From Hydractinia symbiolongicarpus (Eukaryota > Cnidaria > Hydrozoa > Anthoathecata > Hydractiniidae): a DNA stretch of 64,000 nt. A program made the position numbers and the translations under genes. The stretch covers positions 17,546,001 to 17,610,000 of the forward strand of contig NC_079879.1 in assembly GCF_029227915.1 (NCBI RefSeq), written 5' to 3'. Positions 1 through 10,078 of the stretch are shown here, piece by piece. Within the stretch, counting starts at the first letter, position 1. Every line of letters starts with the position of its first letter. The notes under the pieces were generated by a model, which was not told the origin of the DNA, searched no databases, and saw only the letters and a list, made by a program, of their open reading frames with translations.

Positions 1-654
1 CAGTGCAGATACAAAAAAGAATTAGCGAAGTTTAGTTTATTGGTTGCCTGTAATGTGTAGAGGCTAAAACCTTCATGAAAAAAATGTATAGGATCATGGG
101 TTTTCGACGAACGTATAAGGAAAATAAGGGTTTGAAAATTCGGCTGATGTCAGCAAAGACCCGCAATCACACATAAAAAATTTTTTTCCAGAATTTTATA
201 TATCTAATGTCTTCATTGTATAGATCTTGAAAAGCTGATCAAGAAAATGTATAGGATTATGTACTTTTGACAAACAGTTTCAGAAATATTAAGGTTTGAA
301 GATTTTTTGATGACGTCATCAACCCGTCCATTCCGAAACGGATTCGGGGACCCAGGTTTGGGAAAATAACCCAAATTGGTCCTAGGTGGTCCCTAGTTAT
401 CCACGCGGTGAAAAATTATTGACGTCACCACCTCGTTTCCTAGTTATTTGGCCTCAAAGTTTTAGGTGCACTGTGATGGCTTCATTAATTTAATATAGGA
501 TATTGACGTTAAAGTAGTGTTATTTTCGTCGCGCCGTAACGTCAGAAAATTTGACATATTAGAGTTGCATTTTTCGGCAACATCAAAGGAAAATGAAGAC
601 ATCCACTTTGCCTGTCACAGACACACAGACACACTTAGCGTATTATTATATAGA
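1..654 (-). mobile_element. Non-autonomous Helitron-like element, copy A (cut by window edge)
   Basis: The same sequence recurs, diverged, at 655-1420, 15115-16056 and 59032-59760. Read on the - strand it starts with TCTATATAATAATACGC (5' end at 654) and contains the family's conserved blocks: a CRE-like GACGTCA core, a TTTGGGAAA-type block near 355, and a CTGTCTGTG-rich 5' segment that reads as CACAGACAC on +. TC starts, CTAG ends with a subterminal hairpin, and insertion at AT are Helitron hallmarks. The 3' end lies outside the window. No protein is encoded, so it would depend on a Rep/helicase in trans. Confidence 0.65.
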
Positions 655-1420
655 CTAGTCAATAAAGCCCGTGGAAAAATCCACTAAGGGAGAAGAACAA
701 TGGAAAAATAAGTTGCTTTAGTTTTTTGCTGACGTCAGCAGTGCATATACAAAAAGAAAATTGGTGAAATTTAGTCATTTGTTGTCTGTAATGTGTAGAG
801 GTTGAAACGCTGATCAAAATAATGTATAGTATCGTATGTTTTTGACAAACGCCTAAGGAGATAAAAGGGCTTAAAAATTTTGCTGACATCAGCAAAGTCC
901 CTACCAAAAGTTTTAAAAATTTTTTTCACAAATTCACAAATTCATACACCCGTTGCATTCATCGTATAGATCTTGAAATGCTGATCAAGAAAATGTATAG
1001 AAACATGAACTTTTGACAAACGGATGCAGAGATATTGGGGTTTGAAGGTTTTGTGATGACGTCATCAATCCGTCCATTCCCAAACGGATTCAGGGACCAA
1101 GGTTTGGGAAACTTACCCAAATTGGTCCCAGGTGGTCCCTAGTTACCCACGCGGTGAAAAATCATTGACGTCACCACCTCGTTTCCAAGTTATTTGGCCT
1201 CAAAGTTTTAAGTGCACTGTAACGGCTTCATTAATTTAATATAGGATATTGACGTTAAAGTAGTGTTATTATTGACGTCGCGCCATAACGTCAGAAAATT
1301 TAACATATTAGATATGCATTTATGGGTTACTTCAAAGAAAATTTCGGTAAGATCAAAGGAAAATGAACACATCCACTTTGCCTGTCACAGAGACACGGAA
1401 CTGGCGTATTATTATATAGA
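655..1420 (-). mobile_element. Non-autonomous Helitron-like element, copy B (complete, 766 bp)
   Basis: On the - strand it runs from TC at 1420 (host A before it) to CTAG at 655-658. Thirteen bases inside the 3' end is a hairpin, GTGGA-TTTT-TCCAC (about 673-690). It joins copy A directly: the CTAG of B is followed by the TC start of A, as expected when one Helitron inserts at the end of another. An ORF at 1263-1586 only crosses the border and has no family features. Confidence 0.72.
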
Positions 1421-3265
1421 TAATGAAGGCATAACATTGCGTTTGGGCATTATTATGAATCTAATCGGATATTTCTGTCTCTTTTGTTATTTTTATAAAA
1501 ACAATAGAGAAAAATTTAGCTTAAACTATGTTAGTAACGTCTTCATTCTGACGTTTTGCTTTTTGTCATATTTACCGCTGTTTTAGCTTTACACGCCGCA
1601 TTTTTTTGATTTCTGCCATCGCCACGCGGGGCGGAATCTTTAAAATCGCCGGATGGAAGATAGAGATATATATAGATATATAGAGACAGCACAGAGCCTT
1701 GAAGCCGCGGGTACTTAGTCCTAGTATAGATACTGTGTACTTTTTCAGTTCATTGCATAGTTTACAGGCTAATAAGTTTTCAACCAATAAAAATACAGTA
1801 TTAACAGTCCCAAAGTCGCAATTTTTTAGGTGGCCAGAAAGCCAATTTTCTTGCTAGTGAAAGACTAGAACTGCTATATTTGCATTAAGAATAACGACGA
1901 AAAAATACGTATTAATATTGAGTTCCTGTCTGTTAAACGTTCCAGAACCAACCGAACATACCGAAAAGTTGAGCTAGGTATCACCTAGAACATTCCAAAT
2001 AGCTAGCTAGCTAGCTAACATTGAAGAAAATTTAAATTTTGGTGGTGTTAAACTGAATTATAGGTATATAATTAATATTTTAATTTAAAACTTCCCTGTA
2101 GCTACAGTATTTTTTTAACTTAACAGGGAATAGTATTTTAAGTATCTAGGCTAGATATATAAATCCTTGAATATTTACAAAGTTATGCCATGCCATCATG
2201 ATGTATGCTGACTGAGAAAAAATAAAGTATAGCTAGCTAGCTATATATGTACCACTTTTGCTAATTACATACCTTCCAACACTGGAATCCTGTAAGATGG
2301 GAGATTGGGTGAACTTAGTTAAGAGTTTCTGCCATAGTTAGTGCCAAGGGAAAAAATTTAGGATTTTGAGCCTCGCTCTAGATCCTAAGAAAAATTTTGC
2401 TGAGTGTAGAAGAGGTTGCCGATAAGCCGCAAACGCCCGCAAATGTGGAGGCGAATTTGGAATTTTTTTTGAATTAAATTGGCCCAAAACCACCCGCACT
2501 TTCACGAACTCGCCCGGAGCATTCCTGAAGTGCAATTTCTTGTAACATGCAGACGAGGGTACTGACTCGCCGAAAACGCTGTGTATGTCAGGGCGACCAC
2601 AGACGTTTTTTTCGGGGTTTTCGTCTGTAACCGGCCTAAAAATCCTGGGTCTGTCTGAAACCGCCCGAAATGCTACGCGGGCAAGCTCCTTGGTTCTCAT
2701 TTAAATTCTTACAAGAAGAAGGGAGGTGCTATTTTGTCGTCGTACTTACAGTTTATTGTGGGATTTTATTACTGCTATTTATGAAATAAATGATATGGAA
2801 AACAGTCTTCCACTACCATTCCTCGACATTAAAAGAATAAATTTTACATGGTAATAAATGTTTAAAAAATGTTGTTTCGGGTTGATCTCGGGTTTCTCCA
2901 GGCGAAATTTCAAGTTTTTATTAAATTGCCAGAACTCAACCGACAGCCCCGTCGTTTTTGCGGCGTTTCCGGCAAGTCGGCAACCTCGTTCATGAAGTCG
3001 ATAGTTGAAGGAAGGCGCTTGAAGATAAAGAAGTTAATAAAGCTATTGAAAACAGTTCTTTTAAGAACTTCACTACCATTATATAAGTTTATTTTTTAAT
3101 TTTTTGAATCATTATTAGTGTCCGTTTTTCTTTGCTTTTTGGAGCATTATTAGGGTCTATACAGGTTTTTGTCGGGCAAATACGTGAGTTTTTTTTCAAA
3201 ACACCAAACTTGCTCGGAAACACCTGCACGTTTTACGGCATATGCAGCTTATTAACACCCTCTTT
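1421..3265. other. Intergenic DNA, no recognisable gene
   Basis: This stretch is AT-rich with short simple repeats (TAGCTAGC runs near 2001-2018 and 2229-2245). Open frames at 2338-2700 (-) and 2869-3099 (+) are relatively GC-rich and arginine-rich. They show no motif I recognise and no splice pattern, so I do not call them genes. The GC-richer patch at about 2380-3000 may be an old repeat. Confidence 0.5.
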
Positions 3266-3424
3266 CGTTAAGGGGCTGCTGAAAAAATTTTTGGGCCCTG
3301 TTTGTGGGATATCGTCGTGTATTTCACGGACGGAAATCCGCTAAAGAGGGGGAGGGAGGTCGTCCGAATCCTAAATGCAATATACTGCTAACAGGGCCCA
3401 AAAAATTTTTAAAGCCCCTTAACG
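3266..3424. mobile_element. Fold-back MITE-like element
   Basis: The ends are inverted copies of about 35 bp: CGTTAAGGGGCT... with an A/T run and GGGCCCTGTT at 3266-3302, and its complement ending AGCCCCTTAACG at 3391-3424. The 159-bp element has no coding potential. No clear target-site duplication could be read. Confidence 0.65.
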
Positions 3425-3429
3425 TATAT

Positions 3430-3965
3430 ACCTAACGTAAATGTATGGTTTTTATACAATGAAATGCGATATATCACAGTAGGGTGACCCTATGGATTTC
3501 TCCATAGGTAAACTATTAGTTAGCCATTTTTTGTTTGTTTGTCAGTTCGTATTTTGTCTGTTTGTCTGCCAAAAGCGTCTTGTGTAAAACCAAACGAAAT
3601 GTAATGCGATATATTAGTAAACATTGGTAAACGATTAGTATATATTAATAATAGCCATATTTTGTCTGTTAGCCGGACACCCTTTTGTATGTATAGGAGT
3701 CTATGCTCTCTATTAATAATAGCCATATTTTGTCTGTTTGCCTGCCAAAAGCATCTTGTGTAAAATCACGCACAAAATGAAATGTGATTATAAAGGACAG
3801 GTGACCCAATGAATTTTTTCAGGGTTAAACGATTAGCCTTTTTATTGATACTGGCCGTATTTTGTCTGTTTGTCGACTAAAAGGGACTTGTGTAAAACCA
3901 CAAGCAAAATGAAATGTAATATATAAAGGACGGGTGACCCCATGGATTTTTTCACACATAAACAA
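3430..3965. repeat. Tandem, degenerate mini-Helitron-like units
   Basis: Three to five imperfect units of roughly 100-150 bp follow each other. Each begins near AATAGCCATATTTTGTCTG, passes GTGTAAAACCA and GGTGACCC, and ends in a hairpin with AAACGATTAG or AAACTATTAG. The first hairpin (CCTATGGA-TTTC-TCCATAGG, about 3490-3510) is perfect. The layout copies the small element at 15007-15114, suggesting one family that became tandem. Confidence 0.5.
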
Positions 3966-4861
3966 TATAGCATGATATATGCTGTTTTGAAATTATGTGA
4001 TTAAATAACTGTATAAAAATGTAAATATGAAGGTCTCCAAGAATTAAATCCTATCATACTGAGGCTGGGCATTTCTTAACATTTTTAAGATTTTAAAAAT
4101 TTCTTATATTGAAAAAAACCCCGCGTATATTCAATTATAGGTCAAGAAACAACAATTTTTTGACTGAAGTTACATCCTGAAAAATTTATTCTGAAAATAA
4201 CAGTCTTTTTTCATCAACGAAAATAGTGTTTTAAAACAAAGAAAAGATAAGAATAAAAAGTAAGAAATTTTCAGCCTAGAAGCATTTTGCTAGAAAAATT
4301 GAAGCAGGTCAAAAATAGGAAAAAGAACGTGTATACAACCAGCTAATCTAGCAAACTTGTGGATTACAACATGTTAACAGCTAGTATTTTATAAACGATT
4401 TTCAGGTTATAATTTATTTAGGAGTGGGAGGTAAGCTGTTTTGAGTGCATGTTTCAATTAAAATTAGCGTCACATACTTTTTAACTTGATTTTGTGAGGT
4501 ATTGGTATCTTAGCAGACATAAGTTTGTTAATTTTTGCTATTGAAACAAAAAAATTACAATGAATTTTTTTTTTATTTTTTTTAGGTTCGACAACCGTGA
4601 CTCGGCAGAGTATAAAAGAGAAGAAACTCGACAGAGTATAAAAGCTAGTTATTCAGAATATTCAGATATCCAGAATTAATTGAACTTACTGAACCTTGAA
4701 CTTGAATTTACTTATCGGTGAACTTAATAGTGAATTAATAGTGAAATTATTGGTGGACTTGATAGTGAACTTATCGGTGAATTTAGTAGTGAATTTATTG
4801 GTGAAATCGATCACACTTTACCACTGCTAATATAAACCCCGCATATAAAAGCTGTCGCCGT
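3966..4861. other. Leader region of the Helitron, with short GGTGAA repeats
   Basis: No gene is seen in 3966-4580. A splice-acceptor-like T-run plus TTTAG ends at 4584. At about 4680-4805 short units of the type GGTGAACTTAATAGTGAA are repeated imperfectly. Two TATAAAAG strings (4610-4645) could be promoter-like. An in-frame TAA lies just upstream of the ATG at 4862, which supports that start. Confidence 0.4.
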
Positions 4862-5578
4862 ATGGTACTTTTACTTTATGGTGATGTTGAAAGTAATCCG
4901 GGGCCTTGCACTATTCTAAAGTCGGTACAGGGATCTTTTCATCAAGGGGATGTTAGGCTTGGAACTTTTTCTGGTACACAATGTATGTGTAATTCCCTGT
5001 TTGCGATCGTTTGGTCGGCTCTTAAAAAAGTTTCTTTTTGGAATCCAGGTGATCTTGATCATATCCTTTACGAAGGAACAAAGTGGTACACAAACCTAGG
5101 ATACACAAGCCAGTACTTAAGCGCAAGTGAGCTCCCACATAGTTTGGTTCTTGAAAATGAGGTCATACAAATACAAAGTTTAGAAAATGTTTCTCATATT
5201 ATTACAGACGATAGCACTTCATTACGCACTTTTCATAATTCATCTAAATCTGATAAAGGGCAAGGAATGCTGGGCATTATTAGCGGCGTTAGTTTTGCTA
5301 TAGTTTGGGACCACCCGCAAATTTATTTATTTGATCCTCATAGCCGAACTAGTTTAGGACAAATAACAGAACAGGGTACGTCAGTCGTTTTAAAATTTGA
5401 TTCATTGCAACATGTTGAAAACTACATACGCGAAATATACGTCACCCCTGGCGAAGCAATGTGTCTTGAAACTCAATATTTAAAAATACTCACAACTGAA
5501 CAGATAACTGGTAACATTATGCTTAATATTCGCAGAAAAAGAAAACTAGAACAAGTGAATCCGAGAGAGGCCGAGTGA
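4862..5578 (+). CDS. Helitron ORF: N-terminal 2A peptide fused to tegument/OTU-type cysteine protease
   Basis: The 238-residue ORF opens with MVLLLYGDVESNPGP, an exact DVExNPGP 2A motif (residues 8-15) that makes ribosomes skip the Gly14-Pro15 bond. The rest resembles the cysteine protease fold of herpesvirus tegument deubiquitinases and the OTU-like proteases carried by some Helitrons. Visible elements are GTQCMCNSLFAI (probable nucleophile Cys41), a long spacer, then FAIVWDHPQIYLFDPHSR with Asp158-Pro-His160 as the probable acid/histidine pair. The ORF ends in a different frame from the downstream repeat segment, so the original longer protein is broken. The role is presumably ubiquitin or polyprotein cleavage; that is inferred. 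Confidence 0.7.
   Translation: MVLLLYGDVESNPGPCTILKSVQGSFHQGDVRLGTFSGTQCMCNSLFAIVWSALKKVSFWNPGDLDHILYEGTKWYTNLGYTSQYLSASELPHSLVLENEVIQIQSLENVSHIITDDSTSLRTFHNSSKSDKGQGMLGIISGVSFAIVWDHPQIYLFDPHSRTSLGQITEQGTSVVLKFDSLQHVENYIREIYVTPGEAMCLETQYLKILTTEQITGNIMLNIRRKRKLEQVNPREAE
4883..4906 (+). other. 2A ribosome-skipping motif (DVESNPGP)
   Basis: The codons for D-V-E-S-N-P-G-P follow five hydrophobic or aromatic residues. Its place within the first 15 residues is unusual: skipping would release only a 14-residue peptide. Short N-terminal 2A sequences in sea urchin proteins are reported to act as signal sequences when uncleaved; whether that applies here is unknown. Confidence 0.85.
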
Positions 5579-6020
5579 AACAAAAAAATTCAATAGGCAA
5601 ATATCAGAAAACGGAACACGGCCAAGCTAAGTTGAGCGAGTCGATAAGCAAATATCGAAAAACGGAACAGGGGCAAGCTAAGGTGAAAAAGTCAATAGGC
5701 AAATATCAGAAAACAGAAAAGGGACACGCTAAAATAAAAGAGTCGATAGGCAAATATCAAAATACAGTAAATGGTCGATCCAAGCTAAGAGAGTAGAAAA
5801 GTAAATACAAAAAAACGGAACAGGGACAAGTGAAGCAAAGGGAGTCTGTAGGTAAATATCGGGAAACTGAGCGGGGCCAACAGGCACAAAAAACTGCAAA
5901 GAAACGCCATGTAGGGGAAGGTAAAGCAACAAAACGTAAGCGTGTTAACAATCTGCCTGATTCTGATGAAAAAATAAACCAATTTAAAAAAAGGAATTGG
6001 GAATGGGCCATTTTATATAT
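5579..6020 (+). pseudogene. Helitron basic repeat segment (KYxxTExGxxK units), disrupted
   Basis: The frame starting at 5575 holds a roughly 22-residue unit, (I/V)GKYQKTExGQAKxxES, about four times before a TAG near 5794. The units continue in the frame of 5830-6033 for two more, then a lysine/arginine-rich stretch. Such KY..T..G..K repeats occur between the protease and the zinc-finger region of some Helitron proteins (from memory). The in-frame stop and frame changes show decay. Confidence 0.55.
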
Positions 6021-6420
6021 GTGTCATATGTAATCGTTCTTTATATAAGCGGTCAATTAAATTTTTTCGCCACATCGATTATCATGCCATTCCAGAAGAG
6101 CATTTTCGTTGCTTCAGAGCACAGAGTTTTGACGGCAAAGAATACATATGTGCAACATGCCATTCAAAACTTACAAAAGGAAAAATTCCTTCCCAGGCTG
6201 TATCTAATAATCTCCAAATATTTGATCTCCCAGAATCAATGAGCACATTACGACGATTAGAAAAAATTATTATATCTAAAAGAATTTTATTTAAACGAAT
6301 TGCAATAATGCCTAAAGGTCAGTGTCCTAAAATATAAGGTGCAATATGTAATGTTCCAATAAAAGCCGATGAAATAAGCAATGTCTTACCAAGAGGAATG
6401 GATAATAATGGTGTAGTGTA
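6021..6420 (+). pseudogene. Helitron N-terminal cysteine-containing domain (DUF6570-like), frame-shifted
   Basis: Translation across frames gives a recognisable order: a CxxC-type start, a His/Cys-rich stretch with ATCHSKL, then LPESMSTLRRLEKIIISKR, then IMPKGQCPK and GAICNVPIKAD. This matches the conserved domain ahead of the Helitron_like_N region, where LE..LIS.R and I.NVP are typical. Multiple stops and shifts (for example TAA near 6335) mean no intact protein is made. Confidence 0.55.
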
Positions 6421-6524
6421 AGTTGCGTTAAAGAAAAAAACTTAATTTCAAATGTACCGTTTATTTAGAATCCGTAAGGCCAGATGTTTTTCGGGTAGTT
6501 CTTTGTTATCTGAAACTGGTTAAC

Positions 6525-6573
6525 CCTCTTTATTCAATTATTGAATAAAGAGGGTTAACCAGTGTTAGGGTTA
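6525..6573. repeat. Perfect 24-bp inverted repeat with 1-nt spacer
   Basis: Arms of 24 bp (ACTGGTTAACCCTCTTTATT and CAAT on the left, 6525-6548; exact complement at 6550-6573) flank a single T. GTTAGGGTTAGGG follows at 6574-6588. It interrupts the Helitron coding remnant between two domains, so it is probably a later insertion or fold-back product. Confidence 0.9.
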
Positions 6574-6589
6574 GGGAGGGTTAACTTCC

Positions 6590-7270
6590 TGGATTAATTT
6601 AACATCTGAACATAAAACTGGGGAAAGTGAAAATGAAATGAACGTTGATTTTGCAATAAAATCGACAACAAATAAGAATATTGGTGATGTAAAAACCAAG
6701 ATTGAAGATAACCTGGACAATAGCGAAGAAGAGAATGAAAACCCGTTAAACGAATATCGCTTGCCTTACCAAGAAACGTCTTTTGTTCCAACTATTCCAC
6801 ATGACCAAATTGATGATGGAAATATTGTTATTGCTTCAGGCGAGAATAAAATTCCCATACTAATAATTTCTGATGAGCATTGTGAAGAACTCCCCCCCCC
6901 CCCTATCTATTTCTATCAGGTAATTTCGGTTATCACACGAAAAGACAAGTACCACTTTCCCCGACCAAGTATTTCAACCAAAGATTACTGAACTATAGAC
7001 AGAAGTTTGCCTCTGATACTGACTATATATTCTTTGCTCATGCAGTGACTCAACATCTTAATTTAAATAGTGGCATAAACATCACTATGCAAAAAATTAA
7101 AGCAGATGGTCTTACAGCAGGAATGATGTCTGCGAATTTTAAAGAAAGAGTTAAATCGTTTATAGCCAGTGACGACGCTTTCACGTTTATGAACACGTTG
7201 AAAGGAACTCCTCGATTTTAGAAACAATTTCTTTTTGAAGTTTTGGCTATGGTAAAACAGCTAGGACTTT
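6590..7270 (+). pseudogene. Helitron_like_N domain remnant
   Basis: An acidic linker (ORF 6638-6991) runs into a segment at about 6890-7270 that, read across frames, contains YFNQRLLNYRQKFASDTDY, FFAHAVTQHLNLN and a C-terminal KGTP.F..QFLFEVLAMVKQLG. This is the order of the conserved Helitron N-terminal domain ahead of Rep. A C10 homopolymer at 6893-6902 coincides with a frame change, and a TAG near 7220 replaces a residue of the GTPxxWK block. Non-functional. Confidence 0.65.
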
Positions 7271-7289
7271 AATGCACCAATTTTACGTA

Positions 7290-8213
7290 GCGATAACAAA
7301 AAAGAATATATTGCCTTTGTGGATAACGTAGTTAAATGTCAGCTTCCTAATAAAGTAATAAAGACAGCAACCCAGATCTCTACAAACTAGTTTCGACATA
7401 TCAAACACATGCTTATTCTATATCTTGTCGTAAATATAAAAACAAGAATTGTCGATACTCTTTCGGCACGTTTTTTACAGACCGTACAGTTGTTGCTGAG
7501 CCTTTAACTGATAACATCTCAAAGAAAGAAAGAGAAACACGGTTAAAAGAAAGAAAGGCTATACTAGAAAAAGTAAAAACTTACATAGATTCAAAGTTGA
7601 ATCCAAGATTCAACAATATTCTTCATCCAGACGAACCGAATTATAACCAACTTGGTACAATTGAACAAATCCTTCAAAGTTTAGCCATAACAAAAAAAGA
7701 ATATGAAAACTCACTAAGCATCTCAGCTGATACTGGATTTCAAATTCACTTGCGAAGGCTTCCAGATTCTTGTTTTATCAATAATTATTTTACTGAAGGT
7801 TTGAAGGCATGGGAAGCTAACATAGACATTCAACCTGTTCTTGATTTTTATAAAGCAGTTTCTTACATGTGAGCTTTTTTTTGTCGAAAGTTGAAAATGA
7901 ATCTTCAGAGGCAATGAAAAAAGCTCCATCGCAGGCACTAGAAACTGGTGATTCATTCTTTGAACAGATGAAGTCAATTGAAAATGCGTATCGAAATCAT
8001 CGCAAAATGTCATTTCAAGAAGCAGTAGCTACCATAATGCCAGAAATATGGTTACGAAAGACATTTCCAGCTGTAGTTTTTGCAAATAGTAACAATCCTC
8101 AGAAGCGATACAGGGTTTGTCGTAACGAAGAAGAAATTTTAAGTTTACCACCAGACAGTACGGATATTCTTAAACGAAACATGTTGGATAGACCAAATTT
8201 AGAATTTAAATAA
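7290..8213 (+). pseudogene. Helitron Rep-region fragments
   Basis: Much of the central Rep is missing after 7280. The remainder has a zinc-finger-like HxYS(I)SCRKYKNKNCRYSFGTFF (7405-7475), then ORF 7597-7872 ending WEANIDIQPVLDFYKAVSYM. After a one-base shift at the stop at 7870 come FLSKVENESSEAMKKA and an ORF to 8213. DIQ.V.D.Y...SY...(Y)LSK is the tyrosine-containing Rep motif region of Helitrons. Here the second aromatic position reads Phe, and the shift falls inside the motif. Confidence 0.65.
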
Positions 8214-8225
8214 GGCAGATACCCT

Positions 8226-8660
8226 ATGTTGGAACAAATGTGTTATGCTGAGTTCTTGTCAAGCTATTCTATAAAAATACAACCGAAACCAGAAGATAAA
8301 AATGGCAGTCAACCAGAAGTACTTAAAGAAATAATAGCTGAGATTCAAGTCGAATCTCCTTATCCAAAAACTATACCTCTGATGTCATCAAAAGAAATGT
8401 TGAACTTGCGAAAAGAAAAATGTGTTCTAAGATACCATGTACCTAGTCGAGACAAAAATCCAGAAGGATATGCACATCATTTGCTCTTTATGTTTTATCC
8501 TTTTCGCCAGGAAACAGAATTGTTAAGTAAAAACTCGGGTACTTACACAGGGAGATTATTGGAAAACGGTGTATTAGAAATTATAAATACAAATAAAAGA
8601 ATATGCGAACCATTTGGTGAACTTGTTGAAGAAGCAATGATAAATTTCACGCAAATGTAA
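8226..8660 (+). pseudogene. Helitron Rep-helicase linker fragment
   Basis: This 144-residue ORF reads CYAEFLSSYSIK...., then RKEKCVLRYHVPSRDKNPEGYAHHLLFMFYPFR and a C-terminal segment with EPFGELVEEAM. That pattern (Y..F...Y, VLRYH, HHLLF.FYPFR) is the spacer between Rep and PIF1 helicase in Helitron proteins. It ends in a stop before the helicase ORF, with a readable link at 8661-8790 in another frame. Confidence 0.6.
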
Positions 8661-8876
8661 ATAATCTTGATTCTTTCGCCGAACAGGAAAACGACGATGT
8701 TACTGATGAGATTAGTAATATAAACAACCATGACACTGACGAAATTCGAAGTAAAAACCGAAAACATCCCAGTTTTTGGAAACACTTTTTAATCTATTAC
8801 TGACCCTGGAATTTCCGAAGACGAACTCCATGAAAAGATTCAAACATTAAATAAAACACAAAGGCAAATTTTTGAA

Positions 8877-9479
8877 GTGGTAAATGATTGGGTTAGAACT
8901 TACGTAAAAGGTTTAGCATGTAACGCACACCATAGAATTAAGCCAATTCACATTTTTCTAACAGGAAGTGCAGGTTGTGGAAAGTCCCATTTAATAACAA
9001 CAATTTCTGATATGCTAAATAAAGCACTTTCCTATCGTGCAGGAAACTTAGAAAAGGATAAAATTCTTATTTTAGCACAAGCCGGTGTTGCTGCCATTAA
9101 TATAGAGGGAAATACAATACATTCAGCCTTAGGTATACCAGCGGATAGAAGTTTCACTAAAAAAATTTCTAAGTTAAGTGATAAAAAGAAATGTATGCTG
9201 CGAAACAAGCTTTCAGAACTAAGCGTTATTGTAATAGATGAAATCTTAATGGTTTCAAGCAAGGTACCTTTACATATTCATCAACGGCTAACCGAAATAT
9301 TTGGATGCGCAGATGACATTCCATTTGCAGGAATATCTGTTATAGCATGTGGCGATTTCTACCAACTTCCACCAATTCAAGCAAGGCCGATTTACGCAGA
9401 ATACAAAGATGCATTATTAAATCTTTCACATTGCTGGAAGCATTTTAAGATTGCTGAACTAACGAAAGATATTCCTTAG
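8877..9479 (+). pseudogene. Helitron PIF1-family helicase, C-terminally truncated
   Basis: This 200-residue ORF has the PIF1/RecD-like superfamily 1 helicase start. Walker A is FLTGSAGCGKSHL (residues 28-39), motif Ia is ILAQAGVAAINI, Walker B is VIVIDEILMVS (117-127), and motif III is ACGDFYQLPPI (158-167). It stops at ELTKDIP, where the family continues with motifs IV-VI, so roughly half the helicase is missing. The break at about 9475 coincides with the start of unrelated - strand sequence, so the element was truncated by insertion or deletion. Confidence 0.85.
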
Positions 9480-9979
9480 GATGTAAAGTGTAAAAAGGGT
9501 ATCCATACACGATTTTTTTAATAACCTTTGGCTCTTTATCAAGGTTGATGTCAACCAGCCGTCTATCCGCTATAGGAACATCTAGGATGTCGCCTATTTT
9601 TTCTAAGTCTGCGAGATCTGATAGCTTTGCTTCTTTATTTTTGATTGTTTCGTAACAGATAACACCGTATTTGTTCACATCCGCACTAACCATATGCAGC
9701 CCATGTCATATCATTCTCCAACTCCATGTCGATCTCACGTCTTGCGAATGTTGCCCATGCTTTTTCGCCTGCTGCTACTCTGTGTAACAGCTTTTGATCT
9801 TTATCAATTGGGTCCATATACTCAAATCCTTCATAGTATATTCCATTTCGAAATCTAAAATTTTCCAAGCATTGCAGGCAATAACGAGTAACTGACACTG
9901 CTTTAATACAACATTTCAGTACAGGCACAAAGATATTGTAAAGATCCGTATATTGTAATTTTTTGACGTATGTTTCCAT
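9445..9979 (-). pseudogene. Unrecognised ORF remnant of virus-like block
   Basis: Two - strand ORFs (9979-9686 and 9693-9445) overlap at a frame change and read as one protein of about 175 residues. The first part has several Cys and aromatic residues; the second is acidic/basic and ends near a YGYPFYTL segment. I do not recognise the family. It is grouped with the genes up to 13.5 kb because strand, decay and composition match. Its 3' end abuts the truncated Helitron helicase. Confidence 0.35.
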
Positions 9980-10078
9980 ATTTTCTTTTCTTGATATCCC
10001 ATTGCTTTTTTTTTCGTAGCGGTCAATTTATTTTATTTTATTTTATAACTCGCAAAGAGTCACAAAATTATCGCCTGC

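Noticed and set aside
2338-3099. Two GC-richer ORFs on opposite strands
   Set aside because: No motif, no repeat units and no splice logic; composition alone is not enough.
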